In this document: piece by piece, positions 1-10,126 of the stretch
How positions within the stretch are numbered: the stretch's first letter is position 1
How the letters are laid out: every line of letters starts with the position of its first letter
Assembly (NCBI GenBank): GCA_030412945.1
Contig: JAUHJS010000003.1
Location: forward strand, 311,507 to 375,506
Reading direction: 5' to 3'
DNA length: 64,000 nucleotides
Source of the DNA: Shiella aurantiaca
GTDB lineage: Bacteria > Bacteroidota > Bacteroidia > Cytophagales > Cyclobacteriaceae
Notes under the pieces: model-generated
What the model was told of the DNA's origin: nothing
What the model saw: the letters and a program-made list of their open reading frames with translations, nothing else
Databases searched by the model: none
Program-made: the position numbers and the translations under genes

Positions 1-586
1 GGGCTTGCAGCCAAATGCGTAGGGGCTGAGCTTCTAACAACCAATCGGGATTGAGCTTGGCGATTCCGGCAAAGATGTATACCATGGCCAATTGGAATTG
101 TATCAGACGTATGGGCCAAGCGCTGATTTGATTGGTTCCCTCCACTGCTCCTCGCTTTACGTCCCATGAAAAATACCGATGGGCGGGAAGGAAAATCAAT
201 AAAAACGCAATGAGGCTAACAAAGTAATAATGATTGAGATAAGTGCTTTTATCAATTAGTTCGATGTAGGTAAAAGCCAAAAAAAAGAGACTGGCGCTGA
301 GGCGATAATACGCGCCTAGTATAATGCCCAAGCTGGCGATGAGCATCAGTCCAAACAAAGTGTAGATGAAGATAGGATGGTAGGGCTGAATAAAATCCAT
401 ACCCCAATAGCTGAAAAAAAAGCGTGGTGCAAGATATACATCCTGCACCCAGCCTTTACTTAAAAAACGTACTACACTTAATGCCATCATCGCCCCAAAG
501 AGTATCCTGAACACCACGAGGGGGTAGATTTTGACAGGCTTGTTTACAACCTGGTTGAAAAGGTCTTGTACGCGTTTTATTATCAT
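1..586 (-). CDS. HTTM-domain membrane protein (vitamin K-dependent gamma-carboxylase-like), 3' end outside window
   Basis: The minus strand reads open from the ATG at 586 to the window edge (195 codons). It encodes several hydrophobic helices and the stretch DKSTYLNHYYFVSLIAFLL, which matches the conserved core of HTTM / vitamin K-dependent gamma-carboxylase homologues. In the eukaryotic enzyme this region belongs to the integral-membrane carboxylase; the bacterial function is unsettled. The start codon follows the stop of the upstream imelysin gene directly (TAAATG), so translation is probably coupled. In Bacteroidota such genes often sit with imelysin, DUF4856 and TonB-receptor genes, which suggests a role in iron or metal acquisition. 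That role is inferred from neighbours only. The C-terminal part is missing. Confidence 0.8.
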   Translation of the reverse strand, partial: MIIKRVQDLFNQVVNKPVKIYPLVVFRILFGAMMALSVVRFLSKGWVQDVYLAPRFFFSYWGMDFIQPYHPIFIYTLFGLMLIASLGIILGAYYRLSASLFFLAFTYIELIDKSTYLNHYYFVSLIAFLLIFLPAHRYFSWDVKRGAVEGTNQISAWPIRLIQFQLAMVYIFAGIAKLNPDWLLEAQPLRIWLQA

Positions 587-1669
587 TTAGTCCCCGTCAT
601 TGTCTTGATAGGTGATAAGTACAGCCAATTGCGAAGGCATATCTACTTTCAGCAAGGTAACGGTACTTTGTAATTCATTATAGGCGGTTTCGGTAGCGGC
701 AAACTGCTCCACAATGGCTTCATCAATAGGGCTGTTGAGCGCTTCCATAGCCTCTATTCCTTTGTCGAGTTGTTGCAAAATCGCTTCCGAAAGCAATTGT
801 TCATTGTAGCGGGCATTTACCGCATCAAGGTGTTCGGCAAGGCCAATCTGATTACCATCAGCAATATCACCTGTAATGATCAAGCGAATGGTTTGCAGAT
901 TGCTCAAGGCCATATCCAAGGATTTTTTGCTGTAATACGCTTCTACTTTTTCAGGAAAAATCTCGCCCAAAGAACGTTTGCCCAGTGGTACACCTACTTT
1001 GAAGTTTTTGATTAGCTCAAAATCACGATTAAGTTCATTTACCAACATGCCTAAACCACTTCCCACATCGGTGCCGGTAGCATTTACAAAGGTATCATAA
1101 TAGCCACTTTTCCACGCTTGTAGGGTAGCGGCACTAATACTTTCTATTTGTTCGCAAATGGCTAATAGATAAGCATTTGTGTTGGTATTTTGCATTTCAG
1201 TAAGCACTGTGGCTTCATCGGCATGGTAGAGCAAGTAATCTAGCGCAGGGAATCCTGAAGCATCAATATTGCTTACCTGATTGAGGTTGAAACTTCCCGA
1301 CTCGATGTTGGCCTGAATTTGCGCCACATCGGTAGGGTAAGTATTTAGCAGGCTTTTCATAATAGCCGTGGCCGCAGGGCCAAACTCAAAAGAAGAACAA
1401 GCTTGCCAAGCGGTATACGCATTGGTAAATGCCTGTTTGGTAGCCGCTAAATTTTCAGCCGATGGAGTAGAGGCTAAAAGCTCGGCTTGTACTGTTAATT
1501 CGGCCGAGGTGCTTGCCAATTGTTCATAGTTAGGAATAATTAATTCCGTGGCTATGTTGTCCAACAAAGCTTTTCTATCGAATGTATTGCTATCATTCTC
1601 TTCTTGGGGCGTACATGAAACCCCAAGAAGGAAAATACAAGCAAGGCTTATAGCGCTAATTTTTTTCAT
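587..1669 (-). CDS. Imelysin-family lipoprotein
   Basis: A 360-residue protein with a lipoprotein signal ending in LGVSC (Cys19), so probably anchored in the outer membrane or facing the periplasm. The motif GFPALDYLLYH (residues 139-149) is the imelysin-family signature, preceded by a W...F.FGPA segment (88-99) typical of the helical bundle. Imelysin proteins (IrpA, EfeO-like, peptidase M75 in older naming) are linked to iron uptake and often lack proven protease activity. It is the middle gene of a three-gene leftward operon, 4 nt after DUF4856 and adjoining the HTTM gene. The family call is firm; the substrate is unknown. Confidence 0.87.
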   Translation of the reverse strand: MKKISAISLACIFLLGVSCTPQEENDSNTFDRKALLDNIATELIIPNYEQLASTSAELTVQAELLASTPSAENLAATKQAFTNAYTAWQACSSFEFGPAATAIMKSLLNTYPTDVAQIQANIESGSFNLNQVSNIDASGFPALDYLLYHADEATVLTEMQNTNTNAYLLAICEQIESISAATLQAWKSGYYDTFVNATGTDVGSGLGMLVNELNRDFELIKNFKVGVPLGKRSLGEIFPEKVEAYYSKKSLDMALSNLQTIRLIITGDIADGNQIGLAEHLDAVNARYNEQLLSEAILQQLDKGIEAMEALNSPIDEAIVEQFAATETAYNELQSTVTLLKVDMPSQLAVLITYQDNDGD

Positions 1670-1673
1670 GATA

Positions 1674-2729
1674 TTAAAGGATATCTTTTACTGCATCAAG
1701 ACCATAAATGGTGCTAAGCGTATTCTTTACAGCCAACAAATTAGGGTCGTTTACTTCCAATGCATCCGGACTGGTGCCCATATTTTCCATGGCTGTTTGC
1801 CAATCGGCAAGGCTGATTTTTCTCTCGTCATTGTATTTTAATGAAAGTAGGAATCCATATCCTTCTGACCACTGGTGATTGCGGGTAGGACGATCTCCTA
1901 TGTTGGCTAAAGTGCCATTGATATAGTGAATCACGTTGGCGGCTACAATCAGTTCCCAGTTGGCTCTTACGGCATCAATAGCCTCATCACGTGCGGCCAT
2001 ATCTTTATTCGAGATAGCGGCTCTTCCTTTAAGGTAAGCGTCCATCAGGGCTTGGTTGGTACCAATTTGCTCATTGCGCTGGTTAGAATAGCTTCCGAAA
2101 AACTTAATGCCTTCGGTATTGCTGGGGAAGTCGGTAGGAACGCCCCAGTATCCAAACGATTCGTCCCAATGATGCTCCATAGCTGTACCTTTACCGGGTT
2201 CTACTGTTTCATTATCTACGTTCATCTTATCTAAACCTAGGTATATGGTAGTGGCTTGGTAATACAAAACGGCTCCCATGAGGCCTTTCATAATCACTTG
2301 CTCCAATTCTACTCCGTTAGAATCAAATAAGTAGGAACCATCTACACCGGCTACACCCGGCTCTCCGGCAACGCCTGTGGCACTGATAGTGGCCAAATCC
2401 TGCATCCAATCCAAAAACATCTGACGGTCGCCTTCAAAGGTCTTGTCAAATAGCTGCTTGTCAGAACCAAACAAAGTGCCACTGGTATTTTTATAGATGG
2501 CCTCCAAATCGCTAAAGCTTACGGCATTTCCCTCGCGTGAAGTACGCATCAGCTTGCCCAATGAGTCCAGCATTTGGATACGGGCACTCTGGCCGGAATA
2601 ATCCACGTTTTCGAAGTTATAGGTAGTAGGAATTTCGTATTCGTTTTTAGGGCTTTCCTCTTCGGGTGTGCAAGAGGCTACGAATAGGGTGGCGGCAATA
2701 AGTAAATATGAAATAGGTGACTTAAACAT
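1674..2729 (-). CDS. DUF4856 lipoprotein
   Basis: A 351-residue protein starting at MFKSPISYLL, which gives a clean lipoprotein signal with lipobox FVASC. An upstream in-frame ATG at 2771 would add 14 residues before the signal and is less likely. The body, with segments such as EHHWDESFGYWG and AMEHHWDE, fits DUF4856, a Bacteroidota family regularly encoded beside imelysin proteins. Its function is unknown; the His/Asp/Glu-rich segment could bind metal, but that is inference. It is the first gene of the operon, which most likely starts from a promoter between 2730 and 2861. Confidence 0.82.
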   Translation of the reverse strand: MFKSPISYLLIAATLFVASCTPEEESPKNEYEIPTTYNFENVDYSGQSARIQMLDSLGKLMRTSREGNAVSFSDLEAIYKNTSGTLFGSDKQLFDKTFEGDRQMFLDWMQDLATISATGVAGEPGVAGVDGSYLFDSNGVELEQVIMKGLMGAVLYYQATTIYLGLDKMNVDNETVEPGKGTAMEHHWDESFGYWGVPTDFPSNTEGIKFFGSYSNQRNEQIGTNQALMDAYLKGRAAISNKDMAARDEAIDAVRANWELIVAANVIHYINGTLANIGDRPTRNHQWSEGYGFLLSLKYNDERKISLADWQTAMENMGTSPDALEVNDPNLLAVKNTLSTIYGLDAVKDIL

Positions 2730-2811
2730 GGTATATTTATTTAGACTGGTTTTAAATAGTATGCAAATCAACTACTCGTTTAGAATCATTCCAAATAAAT
2801 TCAGAGAAAAA

Positions 2812-2843
2812 AAATAAGCCCGAAGGCTAATTCGGGCTTATTT
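2812..2843 (-). terminator. Rho-independent terminator of the large T9SS protein gene
   Basis: A 13-bp stem (AATAAGCCCGAA with its complement) closes a 6-nt loop. Read leftward it is followed by a run of T. It lies 19 nt past the stop of the 1922-residue gene and separates it from the imelysin operon. Confidence 0.85.
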
Positions 2844-2861
2844 TTCGGAAAGTGCTTGCTA

Positions 2862-5800
2862 TCAGTGTTGTATTTGTAAGCGGTAAGCTTGCTGAACGGT
2901 ATTACCAGCCTCCGGCACCTGAACTCTTACGATATACAAACCATTTTGTAAGGCTGAAACATCCAATTGGAGACGCTCGGAAGGATTCCAATTTTGTACA
3001 TGCATCACGGTTCGGCCATGTAGGTCAATGATATCGATATTTATAGCAGAAATACTGCTTTCTTCCAATCGGAAGTGCAGGGTTTCCTTGGCCGGATTGG
3101 GGTAAATCACCAAAGCACGGAATGCATCCGCAGGAATACCCAGCGCACGCAGTTTGTTTACTACAATACCCGTTTCGGTTACAATAGCTTCAACCTCAAT
3201 CTGGCTTTCATTATTTTCATCCACCTCAATATCGATGAACGAGCTTTGATCCATAGGAACACCGGGATATTGAACGTCAATTCGATATATGGCCGTATTC
3301 AACTGCTTAAAATCGAATTCACCATTCTCATTGGTATAGGTGAAGGCCACCAGTTCAAATTCGTTTTGTCCACGGTTCTGACCTGCATCTTTTCGAAGGG
3401 AAACCCCTGCTCCCGAGATTCTTCTGCGGGCTAGTAGTCTTCCGGCCTCGTCTTCTGTTTCTTCTTCCAAATAACCCAATACTGCACCTGTACCCGTTGG
3501 TGGGGGAGGAATGCTACCTACGGTTACATCGATTCCTGTGGTGTCTTTATCAATGAAAATAGATTCCGCTTCTTCCCAGTACTGCACATTACCCAAATAG
3601 GTAAGCAAGAGATCGGGATTAGCATTGGTGTCTGGCACTACCGCCAAAGTATGCGAACGCTTGATGAGGTTATCGAATTGATACACGCCATTGTTACCCA
3701 AGGTAGCCACACCCACGGTATCATAGCTTTGTCCGCTTAGGCGTATCCCCAGCATATAAGCGGTACCTTGGGTTACCGGATTGTTATCGGCTGTACGGGC
3801 AGTTCCTTGTAAGCTAAAGCGTGTATTGAAGAAGCGGTAGCGGGTAGGATGGCTTCTGCGACCGTTTTCGTCCACACTTTGGAAAATTATATCATACTCT
3901 TGATTTGGAGCCAATCCTTCCAAACGCGGTCTGAACTCAATATCCACATCGTTGGCTACGGTGAAATTGGTGTAATTGCGCCTTGCAGAAGCTGTGCCGT
4001 CTATATCCACAAAATATTCCAAACGGTTTACATGAGAGAAGCTCGGATCGTTGACCTTAGATTGTACCCTAAAGACGAGCTCATCGGTATTTGAAATACT
4101 ATAAATAGCCGGAATAGGAGGTAAGCCGGATAATACATAGGGGTCATTTCCGCTGAAAGCGCCTGCATCAAAACCGTTTTCACCGGCACCAAGAGCAGGA
4201 GAACTAGCAGCTAATACGAAAGCACTATCCACAGGATTGTCAAATAAATTGCTGACTAGCACCGAGCTCAGGTCGATGTTAGTTTGATTATTAGTAAAAG
4301 TGCCTCCTAATCCGCTGATATCTCCGGCCACTACATTGTGTACCCAGTTTACATTATCTCCTTGAGCCAATCGGACGATGGAGTTGCTTATGCGCACCTC
4401 ATTAATACCGCGCAGGGTATCGATTACGTTCTGCGAAAGTGAGACATCCACCAAATGGTTTCGTTCAGCCGTTATTGGGATTGTGGGGAAATAGGAAGAA
4501 ATAAAGCGACTGATATTGTTTCGGATGGCTACATTTTCATACCAGGCATATTCTCCTCTTCGGATACCTTCGGCATCAGCACCATATAAGTAAATGCTAC
4601 CATAGTTCTGGGCGATTTCAATATTCTCTCCGTGGCTCACCAAGAAAATACCCGAATTGACTTTGTTCCGAGCTATCACTACATCGCGTAGTGTATCCGA
4701 CTCCAGAAAGAATCCATTATTCATAATCACCTGTAAAGCCTCCATGCCATACATGCGGAAGCCACTCGCAGTGCTGGTAATGTTAATAGTACCCAAAGTA
4801 GCTTGAGCGGAAAGGGTATCGTACTGGGTTTTGGGGTTTTCTTTTAAGAAATAGCCAGGGCCCAAAATCGTAATTCCTTTGCGAACACGAGCGCCACTAT
4901 ATACCGAATCGGAACCCATTACATAGAGGGTGTCGCCTGCATTGATAGAAGATATAGCATTGCCAAAATGGGTAAAGTCTGCAAAATCTCCCGGACGGTT
5001 ACTTACCACATAGCTTCTGGGGCCATTGTTTTGGGTAATATAGGTGTAATTGCCAAATAGTGTAAGAGCTGGAGCGGCTGGGTTTTGGATATACACACCA
5101 TATTCACCCAATTGACTTAGGGTGATACCTGTGAGCGTCAGTTGTCGGTCTGTTGCCCCTTGCAGGGTATCCCGATTGTGAATCCACTGATATACGTTTC
5201 CGGCCAAATCCTCTACTGGAGCGGTAAGCGTAATGTCGCTATTTAAAGCAATTTGCTGGTCGCTTTCTTGACCGGGTCTTCTTTGCGGGGTGTAATTGAT
5301 ACCTGCTATGCCTGCATTAGGCACGATATCTGAAAAATCGAAGAAGTTATTCTGGATGTTCAGTTGTGTTAGATTAGGTAAACTCGTAAGGTCGGGGATA
5401 TCAGTGAATCTATTCCCGGCAATCGAGAAGATCTCCAGATTAGTGAGATTGGTAAGCTCTTGAGGTACCGCTCCACTCAGGTTATTACCATACAGATAGA
5501 TTGCACGCAATTGCGTCAGATTGCCAATTTCGGCACTTAGTCCACCCGTCATCGCTTGGCCACCAAAATCCAAAAACTGCAATTGGGTAAGATTATATAC
5601 CTCACTAGGGAATTCTCCTTTGATGGGCTTAATATTCCAAAGTGATATTTCGGTCATATCGGTGAGGTTGCTCCAATCAGTAGGGAGCGCAAATGCTAAG
5701 TTGCGGTTGCCACCAACATTAATACCCAGCAAGCTTGGCATATTCCATACCTCAGGTGTGAGGGTGCCGGTAAAATTACAGCCTACTAAAATGAGGTATT

Positions 5801-8630
5801 GCAATTTTTCGAGGCTAGCGATTTCATCAGGAATGGGACCAGTCATCAAAGGATTATTCGCAATGTTGAAATGGCTTAGGCTATCCCAATTGGCCACAGC
5901 GACATCCAAACCTCCTTCAAAGTTGTTCTCTCCAAGATGCAGGCTATACATTTTCCGAAGATTATAAATCCCACTAGGAAGTGGTCCGCTCAATTGGTTA
6001 TTGTTCACTTCTAGGATAAGCAGTTCGCTAAGTGCTCCGATTTCAGCGGGTAGTTCACCTGTTAGCTGATTTAGCGCCACGTGGAATTGATCTAAAAGAG
6101 GCGAATTTCCTATTTCGGGAGGGATAGTTCCGGTAAACTGATTATTGAAGACTCTAATTTCGCGCAAGTTAGAGGTGAATATCTGTGGAGAAATGCTTCC
6201 TGTAAACTGACAATCGTGGGCAGAGATGCGCTCAAGCGTACTGATGTTCTGTAGCAAAGTAAAAAGATCACCTGAAAGACTGGGATTGAAATAAACATAG
6301 AAATTGCGAAGCGCACTAAGGGAACTTATCGAGCTAGGGAGTACGCCTTGTAGGTTATTGTTGGGCAAATCAATCTGAACCACCCGATCATTCTCCACCA
6401 AAATACCTTCCCATGTGACAATAGGACCCGTAAGCCAATTGGCTTGGCGTGTCCAGTTAGCCCCACCAGTAGCTTGATATAAATCAACTAGTGCCAAGGA
6501 ATCAAGATAGATGGGAGATGCATTGAAATCAAAACCGCTGGTATTCCCCAAGTTTACCGCATTGCTCGTTTGGAAATTGGCTCCTCCTGTAGCATTGATA
6601 TCTTGAAAACGTGTGTAAGCAAAAGATGCTGTACCCGTGCTTTGCGAAATATTGGCTTGTACTCCTGGGTTGCCCGAACGTAGGGTAATGGTTTCCGAAG
6701 CATTTCCTTGGGCTTCTATGTAATTGAAGGCATGAGTAGCGCCTCCTTCCATAGTAATTTCGGTTCCCGGACTAATGAATAGCGAATCATAGGTGGCGCT
6801 ACCATATACAAAAGTAGAGTCAAGCAAACGCACATTATTATAGGTAGTACCATTTCCGTAGAATAGAGAAGTAATTGCCGAATCGGGACGTACTTCAATA
6901 AGGCTGTTTTGTAAATGGAAAGTAAGATTGCCTCCGGTATTATTCCACTGCACGGTATTGATGGAAGCGTTTTGTGCTATCAGAGAGGCGCTAAACGCAC
7001 TTACAAAAAAAGCGCGTGTAGTTACCGAGGAATTGCTGAGGTTCATCACCGTTCCTCCTCCAAAGTTCAGTCCTACCTGTTGGCTGGTGTTGATGGTCTG
7101 TCCATTAGAATTGAAAACACCTCCTTGTGAGTTGAGCACAAAGGTTTCAATCGGGTCTGTTAAACTATATTCTCCTGAATAGAAATTTAAAATAGCACGA
7201 CTACCAAAAGGCACGCCATTGGAGGTAACGGTAAGGCCTGTTCCCAAACCATTAAAATTAATGCGTCTGATATCCGATATCATGCCCGGGGCAAAGGTGA
7301 GACTTCCTCCCATGACCATGGTAACTGTATCGGCAGCAAAGAGGGTGGGAGAATTGATGCTACCTGTCCAATCCATGTTCAAACAAGACACTTGCGCTCT
7401 ATCGAGTGTAACAATCGGGTCGGCTAAGGTGAAGGAATTAGCATCGAAAAATACATTGTCGTTTATTCCCGGAGGGCTATTATGGAAGGTGGTTCCGCCT
7501 GAGCTGGTGGCCCAATGATTAGCAAAATCGCTCCAATTGCCGCTGTTATTGACCCAATAAAAATTTCGAGGGGTATAGGCAATAGAGAATGACCAACCGG
7601 GCGAATTTCCAAAATTGGTACCGTTGATAACGGCAAAGGTGGCGCCTCCTGTGGCATTGATATCTCGAACCAATAAATAATCAGCTGTAATGGCATTGGC
7701 TGCTTGTAAGAGAGTAGCCGCCACATCGGGCGTATTACTTTGCAAGCGGATGGGCTGATCTTGTGTACCAAATGCAATTAACTGATTCACGGTGGTGGTT
7801 TCATTGGCAATAAACGAAACCGAAGAACCAGGTTCTATGAATAAGGTATCGATTACGTTTTGGTAAATAATCTTAGAAAAGCCGAATATTTGAACGGTAT
7901 TGTATGTGAGGCCTCCTCCAATAAAATTGGATGTACGAATGAAGGAGTTGGCCGCACTAAAGCTGAGCCCTGTGAAGTCAGATATACTATTCCAGTTTGT
8001 CACAGAGATAGAGGCATTGTCGGCATTGAAGGTTTTGGTATCGGTACTTCTAAAATTGAAACTGTTTCCGGCTAGTATTCGCCCACTTATATTGAGGTTT
8101 CCGGCAAATAGCTCCATATTACCAAAGCCGATATTGCTTTCCAAGGTCCATTCCCCGTTGGGATTGTTGAACTGTATATAGTTGGCAAAGCCTGCAGCCT
8201 CAGAACCGAAGTTTAAGCGATTACCCACTAAACCAGAGTTGAAAATGAGGCTGTTGAAGCGCCAGCTCACCCCATTGGGTAAAATAAGGCTGCCCGAAAG
8301 CGTAAACGAACCATTACTGGGGCTTGCCAGCAAAGTAGGAGTACTATTAGCGGCATCAGTCATGTCTAAATTAGCCGCAAAAGCGGTAGGTACATCAATA
8401 AATACCGTATCGGTACCACTCAAAAAGGAGTTGGTGTCAAACACCACCGAATCAAGTGCAGAAGGAACTTGTGCATGGAAACTTGTACCGCCTGAGGTGG
8501 TAGCCCAGTGATTGGCAAAGTCAGACCAATTTCCACTACCGCCTACCCAATAATAGGTGTTTTGAGCAAATAAGGAAGTTGTAATAAAGAGGGAGGAAAT
8601 GAATAAGAGTAATCGTAAAGATATTTTCAT
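2862..8630 (-). CDS. Giant secreted T9SS-sorted protein with repeated modules, LRRs and beta-helix
   Basis: A 1922-residue protein with an N-terminal signal peptide ending near SLFAQ. Two tandem modules of about 330 residues each begin with YWV..SGNWSDFANHWAT and end with RDINATGG or QDINATGG. Next come plant-type leucine-rich repeats starting at DLYQATGGANWTRQANWL (about residues 715-1100, with IPxEIGNL-like units), an Ig-like segment, a parallel beta-helix-like region, and carboxypeptidase-regulatory/Cna-B-like segments. The last ~75 residues (IYPNPAKETLHF to the end) form a type A T9SS sorting domain, so the protein should cross the outer membrane and be surface-attached or released. It is probably an adhesin or binding protein with no visible catalytic motif. 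It stands alone, with its own terminator. Confidence 0.9.
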   Translation of the reverse strand: MKISLRLLLFISSLFITTSLFAQNTYYWVGGSGNWSDFANHWATTSGGTSFHAQVPSALDSVVFDTNSFLSGTDTVFIDVPTAFAANLDMTDAANSTPTLLASPSNGSFTLSGSLILPNGVSWRFNSLIFNSGLVGNRLNFGSEAAGFANYIQFNNPNGEWTLESNIGFGNMELFAGNLNISGRILAGNSFNFRSTDTKTFNADNASISVTNWNSISDFTGLSFSAANSFIRTSNFIGGGLTYNTVQIFGFSKIIYQNVIDTLFIEPGSSVSFIANETTTVNQLIAFGTQDQPIRLQSNTPDVAATLLQAANAITADYLLVRDINATGGATFAVINGTNFGNSPGWSFSIAYTPRNFYWVNNSGNWSDFANHWATSSGGTTFHNSPPGINDNVFFDANSFTLADPIVTLDRAQVSCLNMDWTGSINSPTLFAADTVTMVMGGSLTFAPGMISDIRRINFNGLGTGLTVTSNGVPFGSRAILNFYSGEYSLTDPIETFVLNSQGGVFNSNGQTINTSQQVGLNFGGGTVMNLSNSSVTTRAFFVSAFSASLIAQNASINTVQWNNTGGNLTFHLQNSLIEVRPDSAITSLFYGNGTTYNNVRLLDSTFVYGSATYDSLFISPGTEITMEGGATHAFNYIEAQGNASETITLRSGNPGVQANISQSTGTASFAYTRFQDINATGGANFQTSNAVNLGNTSGFDFNASPIYLDSLALVDLYQATGGANWTRQANWLTGPIVTWEGILVENDRVVQIDLPNNNLQGVLPSSISSLSALRNFYVYFNPSLSGDLFTLLQNISTLERISAHDCQFTGSISPQIFTSNLREIRVFNNQFTGTIPPEIGNSPLLDQFHVALNQLTGELPAEIGALSELLILEVNNNQLSGPLPSGIYNLRKMYSLHLGENNFEGGLDVAVANWDSLSHFNIANNPLMTGPIPDEIASLEKLQYLILVGCNFTGTLTPEVWNMPSLLGINVGGNRNLAFALPTDWSNLTDMTEISLWNIKPIKGEFPSEVYNLTQLQFLDFGGQAMTGGLSAEIGNLTQLRAIYLYGNNLSGAVPQELTNLTNLEIFSIAGNRFTDIPDLTSLPNLTQLNIQNNFFDFSDIVPNAGIAGINYTPQRRPGQESDQQIALNSDITLTAPVEDLAGNVYQWIHNRDTLQGATDRQLTLTGITLSQLGEYGVYIQNPAAPALTLFGNYTYITQNNGPRSYVVSNRPGDFADFTHFGNAISSINAGDTLYVMGSDSVYSGARVRKGITILGPGYFLKENPKTQYDTLSAQATLGTINITSTASGFRMYGMEALQVIMNNGFFLESDTLRDVVIARNKVNSGIFLVSHGENIEIAQNYGSIYLYGADAEGIRRGEYAWYENVAIRNNISRFISSYFPTIPITAERNHLVDVSLSQNVIDTLRGINEVRISNSIVRLAQGDNVNWVHNVVAGDISGLGGTFTNNQTNIDLSSVLVSNLFDNPVDSAFVLAASSPALGAGENGFDAGAFSGNDPYVLSGLPPIPAIYSISNTDELVFRVQSKVNDPSFSHVNRLEYFVDIDGTASARRNYTNFTVANDVDIEFRPRLEGLAPNQEYDIIFQSVDENGRRSHPTRYRFFNTRFSLQGTARTADNNPVTQGTAYMLGIRLSGQSYDTVGVATLGNNGVYQFDNLIKRSHTLAVVPDTNANPDLLLTYLGNVQYWEEAESIFIDKDTTGIDVTVGSIPPPPTGTGAVLGYLEEETEDEAGRLLARRRISGAGVSLRKDAGQNRGQNEFELVAFTYTNENGEFDFKQLNTAIYRIDVQYPGVPMDQSSFIDIEVDENNESQIEVEAIVTETGIVVNKLRALGIPADAFRALVIYPNPAKETLHFRLEESSISAINIDIIDLHGRTVMHVQNWNPSERLQLDVSALQNGLYIVRVQVPEAGNTVQQAYRLQIQH

Positions 8631-8726
8631 AGCCTAAAGGTGGTTATTCGAATATCTAAATTACTCAGGCATAGGCAAAAAACATATACCTCAATACGGG
8701 TATATTTTAAATGGTCATAAAAAAAA

Positions 8727-8740
8727 GAGGCCGGAGCCTC
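8727..8740 (-). terminator. Terminator of the NSS transporter gene
   Basis: A short GAGGC/GCCTC stem with a 4-nt loop, read leftward into a run of seven T. It sits 10 nt beyond the transporter stop codon. Confidence 0.75.
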
Positions 8741-8749
8741 CTGATCACT

Positions 8750-10126
8750 TTAGAACTGCATGCCAAATATTTTTTCGAGTACAATGAGCACAAAGAATAT
8801 CCCTAAGGCTACAGGGGCTATATACTTGATTACGATATGTATGTATTTTTCTACAAAGCTTCCTTTATACTTGGGGTTTCCTTCGGCCACTTCATCACTA
8901 AAGGCGGAGAAAGTCCACCTACGGGCAATGAAAATAGACATCAATAAGCCCCCTAGTGGAAGGCTAATATCAGAGAATACTTCTGCTACAAAATCCAATG
9001 TGGACTTATTGCCATAGAAGGGGAGTGAGGAGAAGATACGTACTGCTCCTTGCGAAAGCATGCTCGGAAGACCTACCAAGAAAATGACCATGGCCATTAC
9101 CCATACCACCAGCTTGCGCGACTTTTTCTTTTGGTCCACCAAATAGGCCACGGGTATTTCCAATAAAGAAATAGTAGAGGTTAGAGCGGCAAAGCATAGC
9201 AATAAGAAGAAACCTCCGCCCACAATCTTGCCCAAAATAGGGCCCATACTTTGGAAAATCCCCGGGAGCACCACAAATACCAATCCTGGGCCTTGCGCAG
9301 GCTCTTGTCCTTGGCTAAATACCAAGGGGAAAATCATCAATCCGGCCAAAAAAGCTACTGACATATCCATGATGGTAATCATGCTAGCCGAACGAATGAT
9401 ATTCTCTTTCTTGCTGATATAGCTACCGTAAGTAATCAATCCGCCCAAACCAAGTGAAAGGGAAAAAAAGGCTTGACCCACAGCAGAATAAATGGTTTCA
9501 AAAGTAATCTCTGAAAAATCAGGCATTAAGTAAAACCTCACCCCAGCCATAGCATTGGGCAAGCTTAGGCTATACGCAATAAGAGCAATAAGGATAAAAA
9601 AGAGTAGGGGCATCATAATACGCGAAGCCGTTTCAATTCCGCCTTTAACACCACGTACCACGATAAAAGCCGTAATCACCATAAAGCCTAAGCTGAACAA
9701 TAGATTGTCGCTCACATCGGCTACATAGCTGCCAAAGAAGTTTCCAAAGTTTTCTTCTTGCAACAGGCTGCCAAAGGAGATTTCCAAGAAATATCCAAAT
9801 GCCCATCCGGCCACCACATTGTAGAAGGATAAAATCATCACCCCGCAAATAATCCCAAACAGACCAATCAATCCCCATTTTTTATTTCCCAAAGTTTTGT
9901 ACGAACCATAGGCATCACTTTGGGCCTTTCTACCAATGGCAATTTCACCTACCATGAGTGGATAACAGATCAAAAAGGTACATGCTATGTAAATTAGTAA
10001 GAATGCAGCGCCTCCGTTTTGTCCGGTTTCGTAGGGGAACTTCCAAATATTTCCGAGGCCTACCGCAGAGCCTGCAGCGGCCAAAATAAAGCCAAGGCGA
10101 TTAGAGAATCCTTCTCTTGTATTCAT
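8750..10126 (-). CDS. Sodium-dependent transporter, NSS/SNF family
   Basis: A 458-residue multi-spanning membrane protein. The N terminus carries GFILAAAGSAVGLGNIWKFP, the sodium and substrate site in TM1 of neurotransmitter:sodium symporters (LeuT, TnaT, MhsT type), followed by GGAAFLLIY in TM2. The length matches bacterial NSS members. The expected activity is Na+-driven uptake of an amino acid or small amine; the substrate cannot be read from sequence. It is monocistronic, with a terminator behind it. The divergent gene on its other side is a desaturase and no functional link is evident. Confidence 0.9.
   Translation of the reverse strand: MNTREGFSNRLGFILAAAGSAVGLGNIWKFPYETGQNGGAAFLLIYIACTFLICYPLMVGEIAIGRKAQSDAYGSYKTLGNKKWGLIGLFGIICGVMILSFYNVVAGWAFGYFLEISFGSLLQEENFGNFFGSYVADVSDNLLFSLGFMVITAFIVVRGVKGGIETASRIMMPLLFFILIALIAYSLSLPNAMAGVRFYLMPDFSEITFETIYSAVGQAFFSLSLGLGGLITYGSYISKKENIIRSASMITIMDMSVAFLAGLMIFPLVFSQGQEPAQGPGLVFVVLPGIFQSMGPILGKIVGGGFFLLLCFAALTSTISLLEIPVAYLVDQKKKSRKLVVWVMAMVIFLVGLPSMLSQGAVRIFSSLPFYGNKSTLDFVAEVFSDISLPLGGLLMSIFIARRWTFSAFSDEVAEGNPKYKGSFVEKYIHIVIKYIAPVALGIFFVLIVLEKIFGMQF

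Noticed and set aside
7219-8511. Several plus-strand open frames inside the T9SS gene
   Set aside because: They run antisense to a long intact gene, have no start signals and show repeat-derived low-complexity translations.
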